Shown: in pieces, positions 1-12,868 of the stretch | How the letters are laid out: every line of letters begins with the position of its first letter | Numbering within the stretch: position 1 is the first letter of the stretch | Program-made: the position numbers and the translations under genes | Assembly (NCBI GenBank): GCA_031841125.1 | Contig: CM063108.1 | Coordinates: 4,164,183-4,228,182, forward strand | DNA from: Acanthococcus lagerstroemiae | Lineage: Eukaryota > Arthropoda > Insecta > Hemiptera > Eriococcidae | DNA length: 64,000 bases | Direction of reading: 5' to 3' | Notes under the pieces: generated by a model | Database searches by the model: none | What the model saw: the letters and a program-made list of their open reading frames with translations, nothing else | Told to the model about the DNA's origin: nothing

Positions 1-299
1 TCCAGTTCAACTTTAAATATGAGCTGTTTTTCAAATCAATATATTAGAAAACTCATTAATAAGAATTTGAGTAAACTGGATATCTTTGAAAATGAACGAA
101 CTTTTTAATCTCCTGATTTCAAATTTGTTCTTACTTCATGCTCTCCCTTTACCTACCGTTCCCTCAAATTGCTTGGAATATTACTCGAAATAATCTAAAG
201 GTTCTTTTCTAATTTACTCTCAACTCGAGCCCTGGAATCCGCCCTTTCGAGCATTACCTCAGAAACGTCTGGGAGGTTGTTAGGACTGTCTTAGCCCTC

Positions 300-525
300 T
301 TCTCATCTTGCTGAAAAACCGACATAGGCCGAAATGTAGCGAGCTGCTACATGGACTCGAACCCGAGATCTTCGGATTCCGAGACCAGCACGCTATCCAC
401 TCGGGCAACCAAACCTATTTGTGTGCGGGGGAGGGGGAAAGGTCTGCCGAGAAACTGTCGAAAGGGGATCTAATAACGGGCGTCACTGGATTGAATCCCA
501 GTCGCGCCCCTATTTCTTATCAATA
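300..525. repeat. tRNA-like / SINE-like fragments
   Basis: On the minus strand, around 341-412, there is a tRNA-like stretch with a polymerase III B-box (GGTTCGAGTCC) and an upstream A-box-like segment (TGGATAGCGTGCTGG). I could not fold it into a clean cloverleaf with a convincing anticodon stem. A second B-box-like T-arm followed by an acceptor-like GCGCCCC lies on the plus strand near 490-512. Decayed tRNA-derived SINE material is more likely than functional tRNA genes. Confidence 0.35.
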
Positions 526-1845
526 CCCTTATTGAGTCCCGAATTTTACGCCTCCCTGAAATAAATTTCCGGATTTGCTAGCGAACTGATCTCCCTTGTT
601 GGCATTAAAGAAAGAAACACGAGACTATCGAAATTTCACTCACATTCCGCATTAATTCCATCAACGAAAGCAACGAAACCTGTAAGATCTATTCTCTACA
701 TGTAAGCTAATTAAAAATTGAAATCAGCATGTGACTGTTGAAGCAAGTTAACACCGCACGCGAGAAAAACGAGACTATCGAAATTTCACGTATTCCATTT
801 GGCCCAGATTTTGGCTTTATATTCAACATTTACAATTCAATTTATGGTCAAAATTGGATTGATTTGGAAAAGTATCGAAGTACCGATCCAAGAAGCCAAT
901 ATTTCGATATTTTATTCGGTACTTTTGTATTTCAGATTTCAAAGATGGTGGTACGTTCTAGTCCCCATTTTGGGTAGAGAAGATTTTTACGAGAAAAGAA
1001 CTAGACCTTCTCAATTAAGAATCCAATTTCGCCTCGTTAGACTTCGTGATTAAGAATGGGGAAAACCAATTAGTGAAACGTCCTGTATGATGTTGAATCT
1101 AAGGCCCAAATCTGGGCCACATGGAATGATATGTTGCTTAATGCAATGTACGAAGGAACCGAACACGGGGCGCGCTAACCCAGGACTCAGTCCGGAACTT
1201 CATGTCAGGTAACCCCGCTAGCCCGAGACTCAATCAGCAAAAAACACCATTTTGGGACTCAATTCGGAATCCTTCCTAAAATAACTCTCGTTTTATTTTT
1301 CGATGTGTAATGTTTAAATTTTGGAATTTCCTATTTCATATTTTTCTACAAATCCCGTGAAAAGAATCGTACGGGAGGAGCTAAAATGGGATGACTTCCA
1401 TCTCTCCGGCCAGTGTGGTATCATCATGTGACAACAGGAGTTTTGTAAACTCCTAAAAAGAATTGCTGCCAGGAAGAAGCTGATTGGAATAAAATATAAA
1501 CATCGTTTCGCTTTTCCGTTATTTTTCGCTTAAAGTATGTAAGATTTTAGTTGTTATTTTTGCTGCCAGGCATTCTTCCTAGGGCCAAAATAATTATTTC
1601 TTCTCGCCGTTTGGTTAGTAGACAGTACTCCGGCCACTCACCAGTTTCTTTGGCAGTTCATAGTCACTCTATCTTAATATTTAAGAAATTAATAAATATT
1701 AATGGGAACGAACAAGATCATCCTATAGTAGGCTCATATCTGGGAGGTACCTACAAATGACACTGAGCAAACTTTAGTCCCCAGACAATTTTTTTTTGTT
1801 GGTTTTTTATTCTCTTTATTTTCTTTAATTTTTTTAAATTTTTTA

Positions 1846-2238
1846 TATACTAAAAAAGTAAAATCCGCCACCGCCGCTGCCTCCGGGAGAAAAAAACGCA
1901 CTGCGGGTTGCCTATCTAAAAATCTGAAAAATTGCAGGGGCAGATCAGCTACTGCTTTCAAGGACATAATCTATTCTAATATAAAAGATCTCCAAGTTTT
2001 AAGACATAACCGACATAATAAACATAAAAAAAGACATCTCTCTATCTCTCTATCCCTCGGTATACTAAAAAAGTAAAATCCGCCACCGCCGCCAGCACCA
2101 CCTCCGGGAGAAAAAAAACGCACTGCGGGTTGCCTACCTAAAAATCAGAAAAATTGCAATGGCAGATCAGCTACTTTCAAGGACATAATCTATTCTAACA
2201 TAAAAGATCTCCAAGTTTTAAGACATAACCGACATAAA
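1846..2238. repeat. Imperfect direct duplication, two units of about 175 bp
   Basis: The segment 1846-2018 recurs at 2061-2238. Both units start TATACTAAAAAAGTAAAATC, share a GC-rich CCGCCACCGCCG block, a CTCCGGGAGAAAAAAA stretch and a common 3' part ending in ACATAACCGACATAA. The second unit has a small insertion in the CCGCC region and several substitutions. No coding potential is visible. Confidence 0.85.
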
Positions 2239-3046
2239 AAGACGTATAATGACTGTTGCTAAAAAACGTTTGCGTGACTGAATTAATAAATGTTGAGATC
2301 AGAACCGCCTCCTCTTCCCTCCTTCCTAGTAATATAATTTAAATTATCAAATTAAACTGTACGACTGAAGAACTTATTCAGATTCTTCAAAGAATATATA
2401 ATACTTATGAGCTAATGCATGTACAAAAAATACTGACTTATCTACCCCCCCCCCCCCCCTTGAATAGACTTAAGCTTGTTATGAGCCTGAATTCCAAGCA
2501 GCTATATCAAATAAAAAAACATTAGAAGTACACGCTCCAGAGGAAGAATATTCATTAATCAAATTTTAAGATATTTAGATGTTTCAAGAACTAACAATTC
2601 TGATTAGCTCTGACTGTTCTGAAGAAATTCTTTGGCATTGTCAATGTTTTCATCGTAATTTCAAAATTAAGCTGAGTTCCGTCAAGTTTAACCATTTTCA
2701 TGTTTTGTCATTTCATCACATTTGACTCACGCACGTAATCTCTCAAAATCAATGTCGACACGCCAAATCTGTCCCTTTTCCTACGCGACATGTTGATCAA
2801 ATTTGATACAGCGGTCGAGTTACCGTGTCGACATCGAATTTTGGATCGAATTGGATATCGACTTCAATGTGAAATTTTATCCAAAAATAGATGTTGATAT
2901 GATAACTCGAATTTCGTATTGAATTCCATATCAGATTCAACAACAATGTTGCGTGTTAGAAAAGTGATGGATTTTGAATGTTGACAGGAGTTGATTTTTG
3001 TATCGACTATGTACCACTAATTGTTAGATTGAGTGTATAACAGTTT

Positions 3047-3206
3047 AAGAAAGGAAAAGAGCGTGCGCAATGTGCTCGCGTTCCCCGAATCCGATTTACA
3101 TTTTATTTTGCAAATATTTTATTGAGTATAAGAAAGTAAAAGAGCGCGAGTGCAATGTGCACACGCTCCCCGAATCCGATTTGTATTTAACTTTGCAGAT
3201 ATTATT
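3047..3206. repeat. Tandem duplication, about 82 bp period
   Basis: Two adjacent units begin AAGAAAG(G/T)AAAAGAGCG. Both contain GCAATGTG and CCCCGAATCCGATTT and end in a TTTGCA(A/G)ATATT stretch. It lies about 350 bp upstream of the first exon of the Methyltransf_FA gene. Its role is unknown. Confidence 0.8.
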
Positions 3207-3545
3207 TCATTTTATTGGATCGATTTAAAAAAAGTAAATATATAATATATTTACGATAAGATATATAGGTAACTGCAGATCTACAGCATGAACTAATCCT
3301 TATCAAACTTGATACCCACAGAACCGTTTATGAACTTGTCTTCTAAATGTATTGTCTCGATATGGTGAACGTTAAGCTTCAGGTAAGAGACCAATTTATA
3401 TGGCGCATTTTGAATCATTCAGTACTTCGGTACTAACATAAAGTATCTACGTGTTTCAGTGTGTGTTTATAGATTGTTCTTTTCATTTACCTACCAATCA
3501 TATTTATTTTAATTTTTTTCTCCCTTTTCTTTATTTCTTTCTTAA

Positions 3546-5978
3546 ATGAAGGAAAATCGATGTGTGAAAATGTTTGCTGTAATCTGGTGCATAACAGTAG
3601 GATTAGCAACACAATCCCTTGGATTTGTAGGTAAGACAATCTATATAATGGCTACCGACGTAGGTATTGACATGTGTCTCTCTTGTCTTAAGTTTTGAGT
3701 CGTGGATTGAAAGTTATATAGTTGGTCGCTGGTATGCTGGTGTTTAAATACATACTTAGAAAACGTACGAAACTGAAAATTCAAAACTGTTATTCAGCTC
3801 TATCTTCTCGAATTCTGAAATACATTTAACCATAAAAATACACATTCCCGTTTGTACCCCCCCCCCCTCTTCCTCATATGTATAAGATCTTATTAGGTCA
3901 CTGAACGCAGACTGTTGCTTTGGAAAAATGACTTTATACCGCTAGTATCCCAGGGAATCTTCTGTACAGTTTTCGGTTGGAGCGTTACATAGGTATTTAG
4001 CTACAGATAATTGTGTCTCTAGAAATATTTGCTAAAGTAAGTTAATTTTAGTACGTAGTCGGAGTCCGCTGATTTTACAGCAAAACTGACTATCGTGTTT
4101 GATCGAGATTTAGATCGTAGATTTATAAAAGTTTTCCAACGCGCTGACGTGAATTCATTTTTTTTATGTGCATTGGTACCAACCTAAAAATTGTTCAAAA
4201 TTTACAGTTGAAATTCGCACAGATCCTAGCAATTTTGCGTTTCTCCCTGCTACTTCTAATGTTATCAACTTTGGGATTCAGACAGATGGTTGCGCCGATA
4301 TTTTATTGTCCGAATCACCAACGCTCCCATGCCCAAACTACAGAGTAAGCGGATTTAGATTTTTCCTGCGTCATATCTTTCTGTCTTCGATAATTGAACC
4401 TTTTTTAACATTAATTGTTTCAGTTACTGATTGACTTGTGAGTTGTAGGCTATTAATCGACTGAAATGCGAGATAATTAATATCTTAAAATCTATTTCGT
4501 TTGCGTAGATCTCATTGGGATGCTCTTACGATAACAGAAATACACAATGGGTACAAATTGCTAAAAATGAAGATATAAGAATGGAAGTGGCTGTGCAAAC
4601 TGATTTGCTGAACAATGTCCAACTACATAACTTCACAATATGTTGGGACGACTCCGGTTACGTCGCAGTGGGTAGATCTGGAGACTGGTATCCACTACTC
4701 TTCTGGAAGGACACAGACCCTTCCGAGGCTATCCCTAACATTACGTACGTCGGCATTCGAACAAAAGTCAAGTCCTCTTACGGATATGATCGGACAATTC
4801 GTAATGGCCTGGGTATTTATTACAGCTATCCAGGCAAATGGATAGTGGAAGGTGAGTTCAGTTCTTGAAAGTCACTGTTGGCCTAGCATACAAGAAAAAT
4901 TTTACTCTAATGAGGCCATAAGATAATTCGGTATGTAGGTTTAAACCGGTTGGATTAACAAGTTTTCGCTAGTTAACATGCCAACTAAGTGCAATACGAA
5001 TGGGCACTTCTGATTTACACTTTATGAATACTATAAAGTCGAGCTTTTTTTCTTTTTTCGCTCTACAACTAATATTTTGCAATTTTGACAAATTATATTT
5101 TTCTTCACTCCCTTCACTGCAACTGTCATTTTGGTCCTCATGATTGGGTATGTCGCATTGAGACTTTCGTCTACACGTTGGTTGACCCAGTAAAGTTGGA
5201 AAACTAGAAATTGGAAGTTCGAGCATGGTACTGAGGTACTGACCAACAGACTTCTGTATCATTCTTTTGTCTTCACTCTTATGTTCTGCCTTCCCTTATC
5301 TTCCCAAGGGCTTTTTATAACGAAAACTTTGCAAGCTAAAGAAAAACTCTCCGAGTTTGGAGAAGGACCGCAGACGATGATACGACCATTGTCGTATCTT
5401 GTCTTCACTTTTGCAGTTTTGTCTTCCTTTATCTTGCGAACGGCTTTTTATATTTTTATGACGAAATGTCTCTGAGTTTGAGAAAAACTCTCCAAGCTGG
5501 AGAATAGCGTTAAACCTAGAGCTCAACTATCGGAGGGGAGAGAATGCTAAATGTGTAATTTCACGACAGAGAATGGACAGCGGATCTTTTCTGAAAAGAA
5601 TAACGTTATTATGTTGGACATTCTACCATACTGAAATAGGAAAGTTTTTTGATGATTTCACTGAGTTTCTCGGGTCCAAGAATAGTCCCAAGCTGCAGTT
5701 TAAGATCTTGCTGGTTACGAAATCAGTGTTCTTAGCTATAATCAGTCACTTTTTTAGGATTAAAATTTTGTTACTTGTCGTTTGTTTCAGCTGCACCTCG
5801 AATGGACTTCTTAGACGCATTAATTTCCAACTTTCATCCAACTAACAATTCGATATTGATTGCATTGTCAAAATCTTATGAACGGATGATTAGTACACCG
5901 GTTACAACCATGGTATCAGAGCTGCAAACTGCGACAGCGGGGGGAGAAATAGAGACGTCCAGTAGTGATAATATGTAG
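3546..5978 (+). CDS. Secreted single-domain Methyltransf_FA (farnesoic acid O-methyltransferase-like) protein, 4 exons
   Basis: Exons 3546-3630, 4208-4344, 4509-4851 and 5791-5978 have GT-AG borders and matching phases (1, 0, 1) and give about 250 residues. The start could also be the ATG at 3570, which leads straight into a hydrophobic signal-like segment (FAVIWCITVGLAT). The middle two exons carry the Methyltransf_FA pattern: a hydrophobic strand, then CADILLSES, a conserved C, W-V-Q-I, F-T-I-C-W, G-Y-V-A-V-G-R-S-G and a closing Y-V-G-I-R-T strand. The last exon adds a short acidic, Ser/Thr-rich tail. An AATAAA at 6193-6198 would serve as poly(A) signal. Proteins with this domain are common in arthropods; despite the name, methyltransferase activity is not established for most, and no SAM-binding motif is seen here. 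A secreted binding or recognition role is inference. The domain call is firm; the function is open. Confidence 0.8.
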
Positions 5979-6199
5979 TAGTTGAAGAATGGAAGGGGCG
6001 CTCGAATCCCATATAAAATTTCAGTTCCGTTTTACAGAAACTAAATGACCAGATAAAGAAAATCGCATGGCATGTGTTAAAATATCTAAGCAATCTGGAA
6101 ATACGCTAATACCGTATTTTTTATTTTTTTATTTTTTTCTTCCTTCAAAATAATACCTATTTACATCGGTGCAAAAAGTTATGTACTGATAAAATAAAG

Positions 6200-8022
6200 A
6201 TCTGCCAACATGGCAAACTTCTTGTCACTGGAGGAAATTCGAATCTAAAACACGGATGAACTGCTTAATTTAGGTTCCTATTTCTGAGTATTTACATGAA
6301 ATAATTACCGAGTGTGTACGTCTTTTTGCGCATTAATAAGCGACGTAGGTAGTAGATACCTAGGTACTCGTATTTCAACTCGTATCAGGTACCTATAAGT
6401 AGGAATGTATACTTTTACTGGTCAAAATAACAAATAACTATGGACAGTTATCTTACGAAAATTGTCCGTAGACCGGACTCGATTACGGAGGTAACTTCGC
6501 AGCGAAATAGGTGGAAATCATCCTGTTATTATCAGCGAGGGGAAAAAATACTACTATCAGAAGTTGAAAACATGAAGGTCAAGCAACTTCTAGAGAGGGG
6601 GAACAACACTGATGAATATGATTTATTGACGAATATTTTCTTCTTTAGATCTCCCAGAATATATTTTTAGTAAAATGAATTCATTTGTGTTCAGTCATAT
6701 TAAAACGAATTAGATATGAAGCGAATGCGTTCTGTTGTGAATTATACGAAACACACCATGCTCACCAAGACCACGACTGGATCGACACAAGTAGTGAAGG
6801 TAAAGATAAGAACGTACTTTGAACAATAATTAGTAGTATTAAACTTGGTAATATCACAGATATTTTGTGGAAGAGGCTATTATTGGGTTCATTAACAAGA
6901 GCGAAATTCGAGGAAGGCCTTGTATATAATTCACGAAAAACACGCAATTTATTACCTACCTCACTCTCATCACTTCGTCTAGCAGAAAAATAATAACGTA
7001 TACAGTGATAAAAATCAGAACAAAATTGAGTTTGATTTCTGAGTATTTATTTATATTTTCAGTCTTCTGAATTATTAAAATTATTGACAAAATGCTGATT
7101 AAAAATATTGACAAAGACTTGTATATCTAGTACAATTTTTTAAAGGATCGTGCAACTGATTTTCAACATATACCTACAGCAGAAGCAACATGCCCAAAAG
7201 CCTAGCTAGGAGCCAATTTTTGAGTGGAGGGTAGTGCAAAATACTGACAATTAATTTTAAATTGTATTTTGAAAATAACATTTCGGCCCTTGTAAGGTCC
7301 TAGGCACATAGAGTTATTTCATCAGTGGTTGGCATTTATCATTGCAAATTTCAAACTTGTAATCTACTGTAAGTAGTGGTGGAATTCAAAGGGGACGGTA
7401 TGTCTTTCACAAATTGGAATACACAATATTATCACACAGGGTGAGTTATGGCTATAAAGCGTCTGTAGATCGAAAGTCCAACGACTTATGGATTATAACG
7501 GCGCTTAATATCTCCTTCCAATTGTTAATCGAAAATTCAACGACAACCCGAACGCATAAAACAAACTATATTTACAAATCTGATAACAAACATTACAAAG
7601 AAAAAAACGAAAACAAAATTTAAAAAAAAGAACGAGAACATTTTGTTAATAAACTAAATGATTGCCGCAATTGGCCACACTGACAATTAGAACGAAAAAG
7701 GAAACGATAGGCGGCGCTAAAGGTGGCTTTTATAAAATTAAAATAAAACGCTGTGAATATCGGAACAGCGTCCTATACTAATGTTGCCCTCTTCCACTTC
7801 CACAGAACGATAGAAATTTACTCTCTAATTAACTATGCCTATTTCTTTCGAAATTACTGAAAATACTCGAGATGAACTTAGGGATATGCGGAAAATATAT
7901 TTGTAAACTGGCGGCCCGGTTTCATAAGAAATTAACAGCACTTTTTATCTATGCATGGCCATGGGTGTTTATTGAATGAAAACAGGTAAATTTTACCCCA
8001 GGTTTTTGAGTGACATATGTTT
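6200..8022. other. No gene recognised
   Basis: AT-rich intergenic DNA following the Methyltransf_FA gene. Short open frames here have no recognisable domain, and no paired splice sites or repeat copies were seen. Confidence 0.5.
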
Positions 8023-8035
8023 TGAAGTAGGTGGT

Positions 8036-8812
8036 GTTGTGGGACGTATGGCGATGCACGCATGCCAAAGTGGCCCCTGAGACACCGCACCCCCGGCACT
8101 GGAAACTACCCTTTCGGGCATCGCATCAGTACCGAGGGGAACGCTTTGGGGCCGGGCCCGAGCCCCCATTTCTCCTGGCCGGAACGGTGCGCGCATCCTG
8201 CCAGGGCCACCACGGGGTTCCCTACTGACCGAGGTCCGCGCTCACAGAGCACTCGCCTGGAAATTTCAGATCCCCCGCAGCCGGACGCGCTGCCTCTTCC
8301 TCTTCACTCACTCATCGTGTGAGACTTCCGATTGAAGCTCCAGCCCTTGCACTGCGGGCGAGTTCTGCTCCAGCCCTAGTGCTACGGGCGAGCTTCGCTG
8401 GATGGTATCCGCCGCCGCAGTAGCAGCAGCAACATTCGCTTCTCCTCCTTCCGTCCTTTGTCTCGACCACTCAGCCTCCATCTTCCGTCGCATGATGGCC
8501 GAAACGAAACCCGACACCCGGTTCCAGCCACTTCGGCTCCTCAACAGCTCCGGGACCAAGGTGTCCGGCGCAAGACGGTCGATCACGCCGTCTCCGGGAT
8601 CGATCGTGACCGCCCCGCGCCTCACCTCCTCCCAGGCGTCGCACTCGAACAGCGTATGCCACGGCGTGTCCTCCTCTCCGCTTGCACAATGGGTGCACTC
8701 TGCGCTTGCTGCCAACCCCATCCGATGCAGGTATGACCCGAAGCAGCCGTGTCCGCTCAAGACCTGGGTCAGGTGGAAGTTCAGGCTTCCGTGCTTCCTA
8801 CCTAACCACAGG
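8036..8812 (-). mobile_element. 5'-truncated R1-like non-LTR retrotransposon, 3' end
   Basis: The minus frame 8760-8308 encodes the carboxy end of an R1-clade ORF2: SGHGCFGSYLHRMGL followed by a C-x2-C-x9-H-x4-C zinc-knuckle-like motif (CTHCASGEEDTPWHTLFEC), as is typical downstream of the reverse transcriptase in these elements. The 3' untranslated part follows and ends near 8036 in a CATACGTCCCAC-type terminus. Target-site duplications flank the copy: TGAAGTAGGTGGT at 8023-8035 and TGAAGTAGGTAGT at 8813-8825. A close, shorter relative is at 46509-47087. It is not autonomous. Confidence 0.85.
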
Positions 8813-9215
8813 TGAAGTAGGTAGTAGGAAGCTTGAATTTAGAATCTACTCTTGGCATGTATTAATTGACACTTGTATTTCGTGCCTATAATAGCTTTCA
8901 AAGAAAGCAGCTCTAATTAAAACGGCAGTGGTCGCTAGTTCTATCAGGATCGGGGGAAACAAGGAGAAGATAAATATGTTTCATACCTTTTTAGCTGATT
9001 TTTTCTTATAACTCGAGAAAGAACAAATTTATGTGAAAAGTTGTGTCGTGAAACGATTGAGCATATTGAGAATATTGAACGCTATTGACTTGCAGCAAAA
9101 TCTATCCAGTAAAAAGCGGGATTCTTACAGTTTTCCGACGCGACTTTTTTTTCGACGAACCTCAAATTCACCGGTGGTCTCGAGCGAGGTGTTAAGTAGC
9201 GGTAACGAGCCACTG

Positions 9216-9312
9216 GGACCCCGACGAGTCACGAACTCGTCAGCGGGCGTGAAGCAATGTTGGGTAGGACCCGAACGAGACACGAACTCGTCAGTAGGCA
9301 TGAAGCGATGTG
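9216..9312. repeat. Two-copy tandem repeat, about 50 bp unit
   Basis: Two units each contain ACGAACTCGTCAG followed by a GGC(G/A)TGAAGC(A/G)ATGT segment. The first unit includes a perfect short inverted repeat, GACGAGT...ACTCGTC, with a 5-nt loop. Confidence 0.7.
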
Positions 9313-9733
9313 ATACACAATCGTCCAAGGATTCACAAGTCCTTATATCTGAAAGTAGTAACAGCGAACGAGAAAATGCTCACTAACAAATGCTCAGCAT
9401 TTCTGAGAAATTCTCAGCAAATACTTCGAGAAAAAGTGCTCGCGGTTTTGGAAAAAGCTTACTTTGTAATATAAATTATCCTCGAAATTTTGGAACCTGT
9501 ACGCTAAGGTGATATTTTATATTTTTCTTTTCAATTTTCGCAACCATACGAGTTCGAGCTGACACTGAATGGGATTGAAAATGTAGCAAAAAGTATTAGC
9601 AGAAAAATTTTGCACTGATGGGCCCGCGAGAGAAATGCTAACTTTTTCTTTGTAATGCTTTTTACTTCATCTGTTGGCTCTTACTCGTATGTCTTTTTCT
9701 ATGTAAATGCATCTAGTATGCAGATATTTACAT

Positions 9734-10090
9734 AGGTAGGTCCATAAATAGTGGCGCTACGCTCAGTACGGACTACGTACGCCATCTAGCGGAACGCAAT
9801 AGAACTAAAAGAGCAGTTTATTCAATTTCTAGTCGATAAGAGACCAGAACGAGCGCGATCGCATAAATATTCGCCGAGCTATAGCGATTTCATGAGAGTG
9901 TGTTCGGATGTTGCCTACAAGCTAACCGCGTGTTTTCTAAAATGAGTTCTTAAAGTGCGTTTTTGAGAACGCTCGTTTTGGTTTCTATCGACTGGAAATT
10001 GAATAAACTTCATTTTTAGTTAAATCGCGCTCCGCTAGATGGCGTACGTAGTCCGTACTGAGTACCGCACCACTATTTATGGACCAACCT
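9734..10090. mobile_element. Mariner-like MITE with about 58-bp terminal inverted repeats
   Basis: The left end AGGTAGGTCCATAAATAGTG and the right end, whose reverse complement begins AGGTTGGTCCATAAATAGTG, form near-perfect inverted arms (9734-9793 and 10031-10090). They continue through the shared TACGGACTACGTACGCCATC segment. The interior of about 240 bp has no coding capacity. AGGTTGGTCC...A is a start typical of mariner-family inverted repeats. Clean TA target duplications are not obvious. Confidence 0.85.
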
Positions 10091-10099
10091 TTGTACATG

Positions 10100-11490
10100 A
10101 CCGATGAACTAAAAATGCAAAAAATCAGTCTCTGTGACTTAGTGATATCGAATTCGGTAATTTATCTGAAGCGCGTTATGGAAACTGATTTTTTACATTT
10201 CTAATTCGAGGGTAATGCGTGTATTTGCACAATATTTGCATCATGATTGCCGTCGTAGTTTCAAAGGAAATGGCATAAAAGCCGACAGACGAAGCAGAAA
10301 GCATTAAAAAAAAAATCACTTTGTCTTTCGCAGGTTCGTCCGCGTGAGAGTTCATATTTATATTTTCCCAGATAATTTAGATATTTTGTGTCAAAATGAA
10401 TAGGAACTAAAAACCTTTTCATAAGACAATTTTTTAAAGGAATGTTTCTCTTACCACTTTCCCTCTTGAGAATGTCATTATTAACCTTTTGATCTGCGAT
10501 TGACTAGGGACAACCCTGTGACGTGACCACTACTCCAGGGCGGGTAATCATTTTCTTATGGTACGCAGAGTAAAAATTTTGCTAGTTGGTGTAAATAAAA
10601 AACAAATAAAAAGGTTGGAACCTTTTTTATTTTTGAACAAAACAATGTATTCACAAATCTTAAATTCCACTAGCAAGACTTTTGTTCACAATTCTTTTCA
10701 AAAACTTGAAAAAAGAATGAAAGAAAAAATCAAAAATCAAAAAATATCAGGGTTTTAGGGTGAGGTGAGGCCACTCTCGCTTCCTTTGGACGTCATTGGC
10801 CCGTAAAGCAAAATCAAACATACAGCGAAAGGTTCTAATGTTATTTGTAAATGGAGAATGTGACTTTATCCACCCAAGCGTTGACAGGTTTGCTTTAAGA
10901 GAAGTTATTTTGTAGAATCGTGAATTAAAATCAATGTAACGAGCTTTTTTTCTTTTGGTTCTTCGTTGAAGTTTGCAGGGTGCAATTCTTATCTTGTCCC
11001 AAGTTGCCTCCGGTCTCCCGTCATTGTGTGGTGCTATACAGCAAGTTCAGTGTTCCCTATTTTATTATTGTTCTGAAAAATCTTGAATGGGAACGGTGTA
11101 AAAACCAGAGTAGCAGGAGGAAGCGGGCTGGGGTTAGCAATCTAAGAATCCTTTGAGAGACCAAAATGCCCAAACGCAACAAAGAAACGTACAAAAAAAA
11201 TATTCCTAACACGTAGATTTATTTCTTGTAGGAATATGAGTCTACAAATTGTCTCTTCAAGAAGGGTTGGAGGTAGTATTACTCATCAAAAACGCTTGAT
11301 GTAAATTGGTTTGTCGATCCAGGGAGCTGGAAGGACGAATGCCCTCCTCAATAATTATGGGGAATATAATCGGCCATCAGGGGGAAAAATGCACATTAAG
11401 TTATCTGCGAATATATAATCCCGGAGAACATCAAATAAAATGAATTTGCACGTCAATACGCCTATATTTATTTTATTAATTTGCGAGTTA
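10100..11490. other. No gene recognised
   Basis: AT-rich DNA with poly-A and poly-T tracts. No exon pairs, RNA genes or repeat copies could be supported. Confidence 0.45.
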
Positions 11491-11499
11491 CGTTCATGA

Positions 11500-11950
11500 G
11501 CCTGTCATTTTACGCGTACCAGTTCGATGTAGCCCTCTTGATCCAGTTCTTTGGCCATTAATTGGAGTTCCTCTGTATCCTGTGCTGTTAAGGCGACGTC
11601 ATCCGCAAACCTTAAGTTGTTGAGCCAGACCTCGTCTATTGTCAACCCCCTCCTCTCCCAGTTTAGGTTATGGAAGATTTCCTCGGTAGGCAGTTGAGGA
11701 GATTTTGGGATGGAGGGTCTTCCTGTTTTACACCTCTTTTGATTTCGAACTATTGTCCCATTTTATCCAGACGTACCCTCCCTTTGAATTTCTGTACATT
11801 TTTATATTATTCGTATCAACTTCCTCGGAACACTTTGTTTCAAGAGAGCCTCTCACAGTGCTGGACGCGAGATCGAATCAAAAGCCTTTTGAAAGTCAAT
11901 CAGCAGTACAAATTTGGGCACCACATTTACTATTTTTAGGTTAATTCATC
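11500..11950 (-). mobile_element. RTE-clade reverse transcriptase relic
   Basis: Read on the minus strand in shifting frames, the segment gives a catalytic-domain A motif (VLLIDFQKAFDSISRPAL) near 11905-11850. About 200 bp later comes a domain C block (LRFADDVAL, preceded by a W-E-R-R-G-L-T-I-D segment) near 11600-11660. These are the classical A and C boxes of non-LTR reverse transcriptases, and the spacing and wording fit RTE elements. Stops and frameshifts between the blocks show that it is dead. Confidence 0.8.
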
Positions 11951-12704
11951 ATATGTGCAACAAATTATTTCATGCCGTGATAATTTAACTATGCCGTGAA
12001 TGCCGTGCAGTATACTTAATGTGACGTGATTTTCTGATAACGACGGGATTTTATAAAATTTATGTGCAAAATATTCTTCATGCGTGCTGGATTTTTTTCC
12101 CTGCTGTGAATTAGTCTTTTTCCTGATGGGCAGTTAAATAGTACCCAATAATTATTATCATAGTTTATCAGTAATTGGTGCAACTGAGTCTTTCAAACGT
12201 TCCTGAAAATTACGTTTTCTTATCTAGAAACTGCGGAGGAAATGAAGTAATAAAATGTTACTGACCCTTCGAGTCCTGCAGTCGGCAAGACCTCATACAT
12301 GCACTATGTGCGAGTATACCAACTGCAATAGCAGGAATTAATTCTGACCGTCTGGGTCACTTCGTATGTTGCTGATCAGAGGAATATTCTATTTTTTAGT
12401 TACTTATCAAGAGGTCACATTGTTCTCCTCACTATAATTAGTATCCAGAGACATAACTAAAAATTACAGAGGAATTAATTCGTCGGGCTGCCGAAAAGCG
12501 GGTCATGACCATTTTCTGAGATGCCATATTTTCGGTCCTTCTGTCTCAACGGTGGCTATATTGGAGGGGAAGGAAGAGGAAGGGTAAGAATTCCATTCCT
12601 CAACCGCTGTTTTTTCATTAATACAAAGATATGCGAGCACTTATTTATACGAACAAATCAGTGTGCATAATATTTATTTTTGTAGTTTCAATTTTGTCAG
12701 GAGA

Positions 12705-12780
12705 ATGGCCCAGGATCCAAGTATTTTCGGGAAGATATGGTTTGCCCCCCCCCCACCGAAATCTGTTTACCCCACTACTG
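12705..12780 (+). CDS. Candidate first exon of the 12.9 kb ankyrin gene
   Basis: The main ankyrin exon has no usable upstream Met: a stop sits directly before its acceptor, and the first internal Met is hundreds of codons in, so a 5' exon must exist. This stretch begins with an ATG, reads MAQDPSIFGKIW and ends at a GTAACT donor. Its 76 nt leave the phase one base off the phase-0 acceptor at 12869, but a run of ten Cs inside it makes the exact length uncertain. The true first exon may lie elsewhere. Confidence 0.3.
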
Positions 12781-12868
12781 GTAACTCAACTCATCTGGCA
12801 GTTGCTAATCAATGGCTTATCCTAGAACATCTCGTACGCTATATAACAATAATCATTTTCTTTTCTAG

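Noticed and set aside
8402..8891. Long plus-strand open frames across the R1 copy
   Set aside because: They are opposite-strand shadows of GC-rich ORF2 sequence on the minus strand, and the same happens at 46507-47287.
9220..9240. Possible hammerhead ribozyme core in the GACGAGT...ACTCGTC hairpin
   Set aside because: The CTGATGA and GAAA core boxes are not present in the required order.
12705..12868. Gelsolin exons upstream of the intact plus-strand ankyrin gene
   Set aside because: I looked for GDSY-, HYWLG- and FLSYFK-like coding segments between 9 and 12.9 kb on the plus strand and found none; the gelsolin head seems limited to the 32-39 kb gene.
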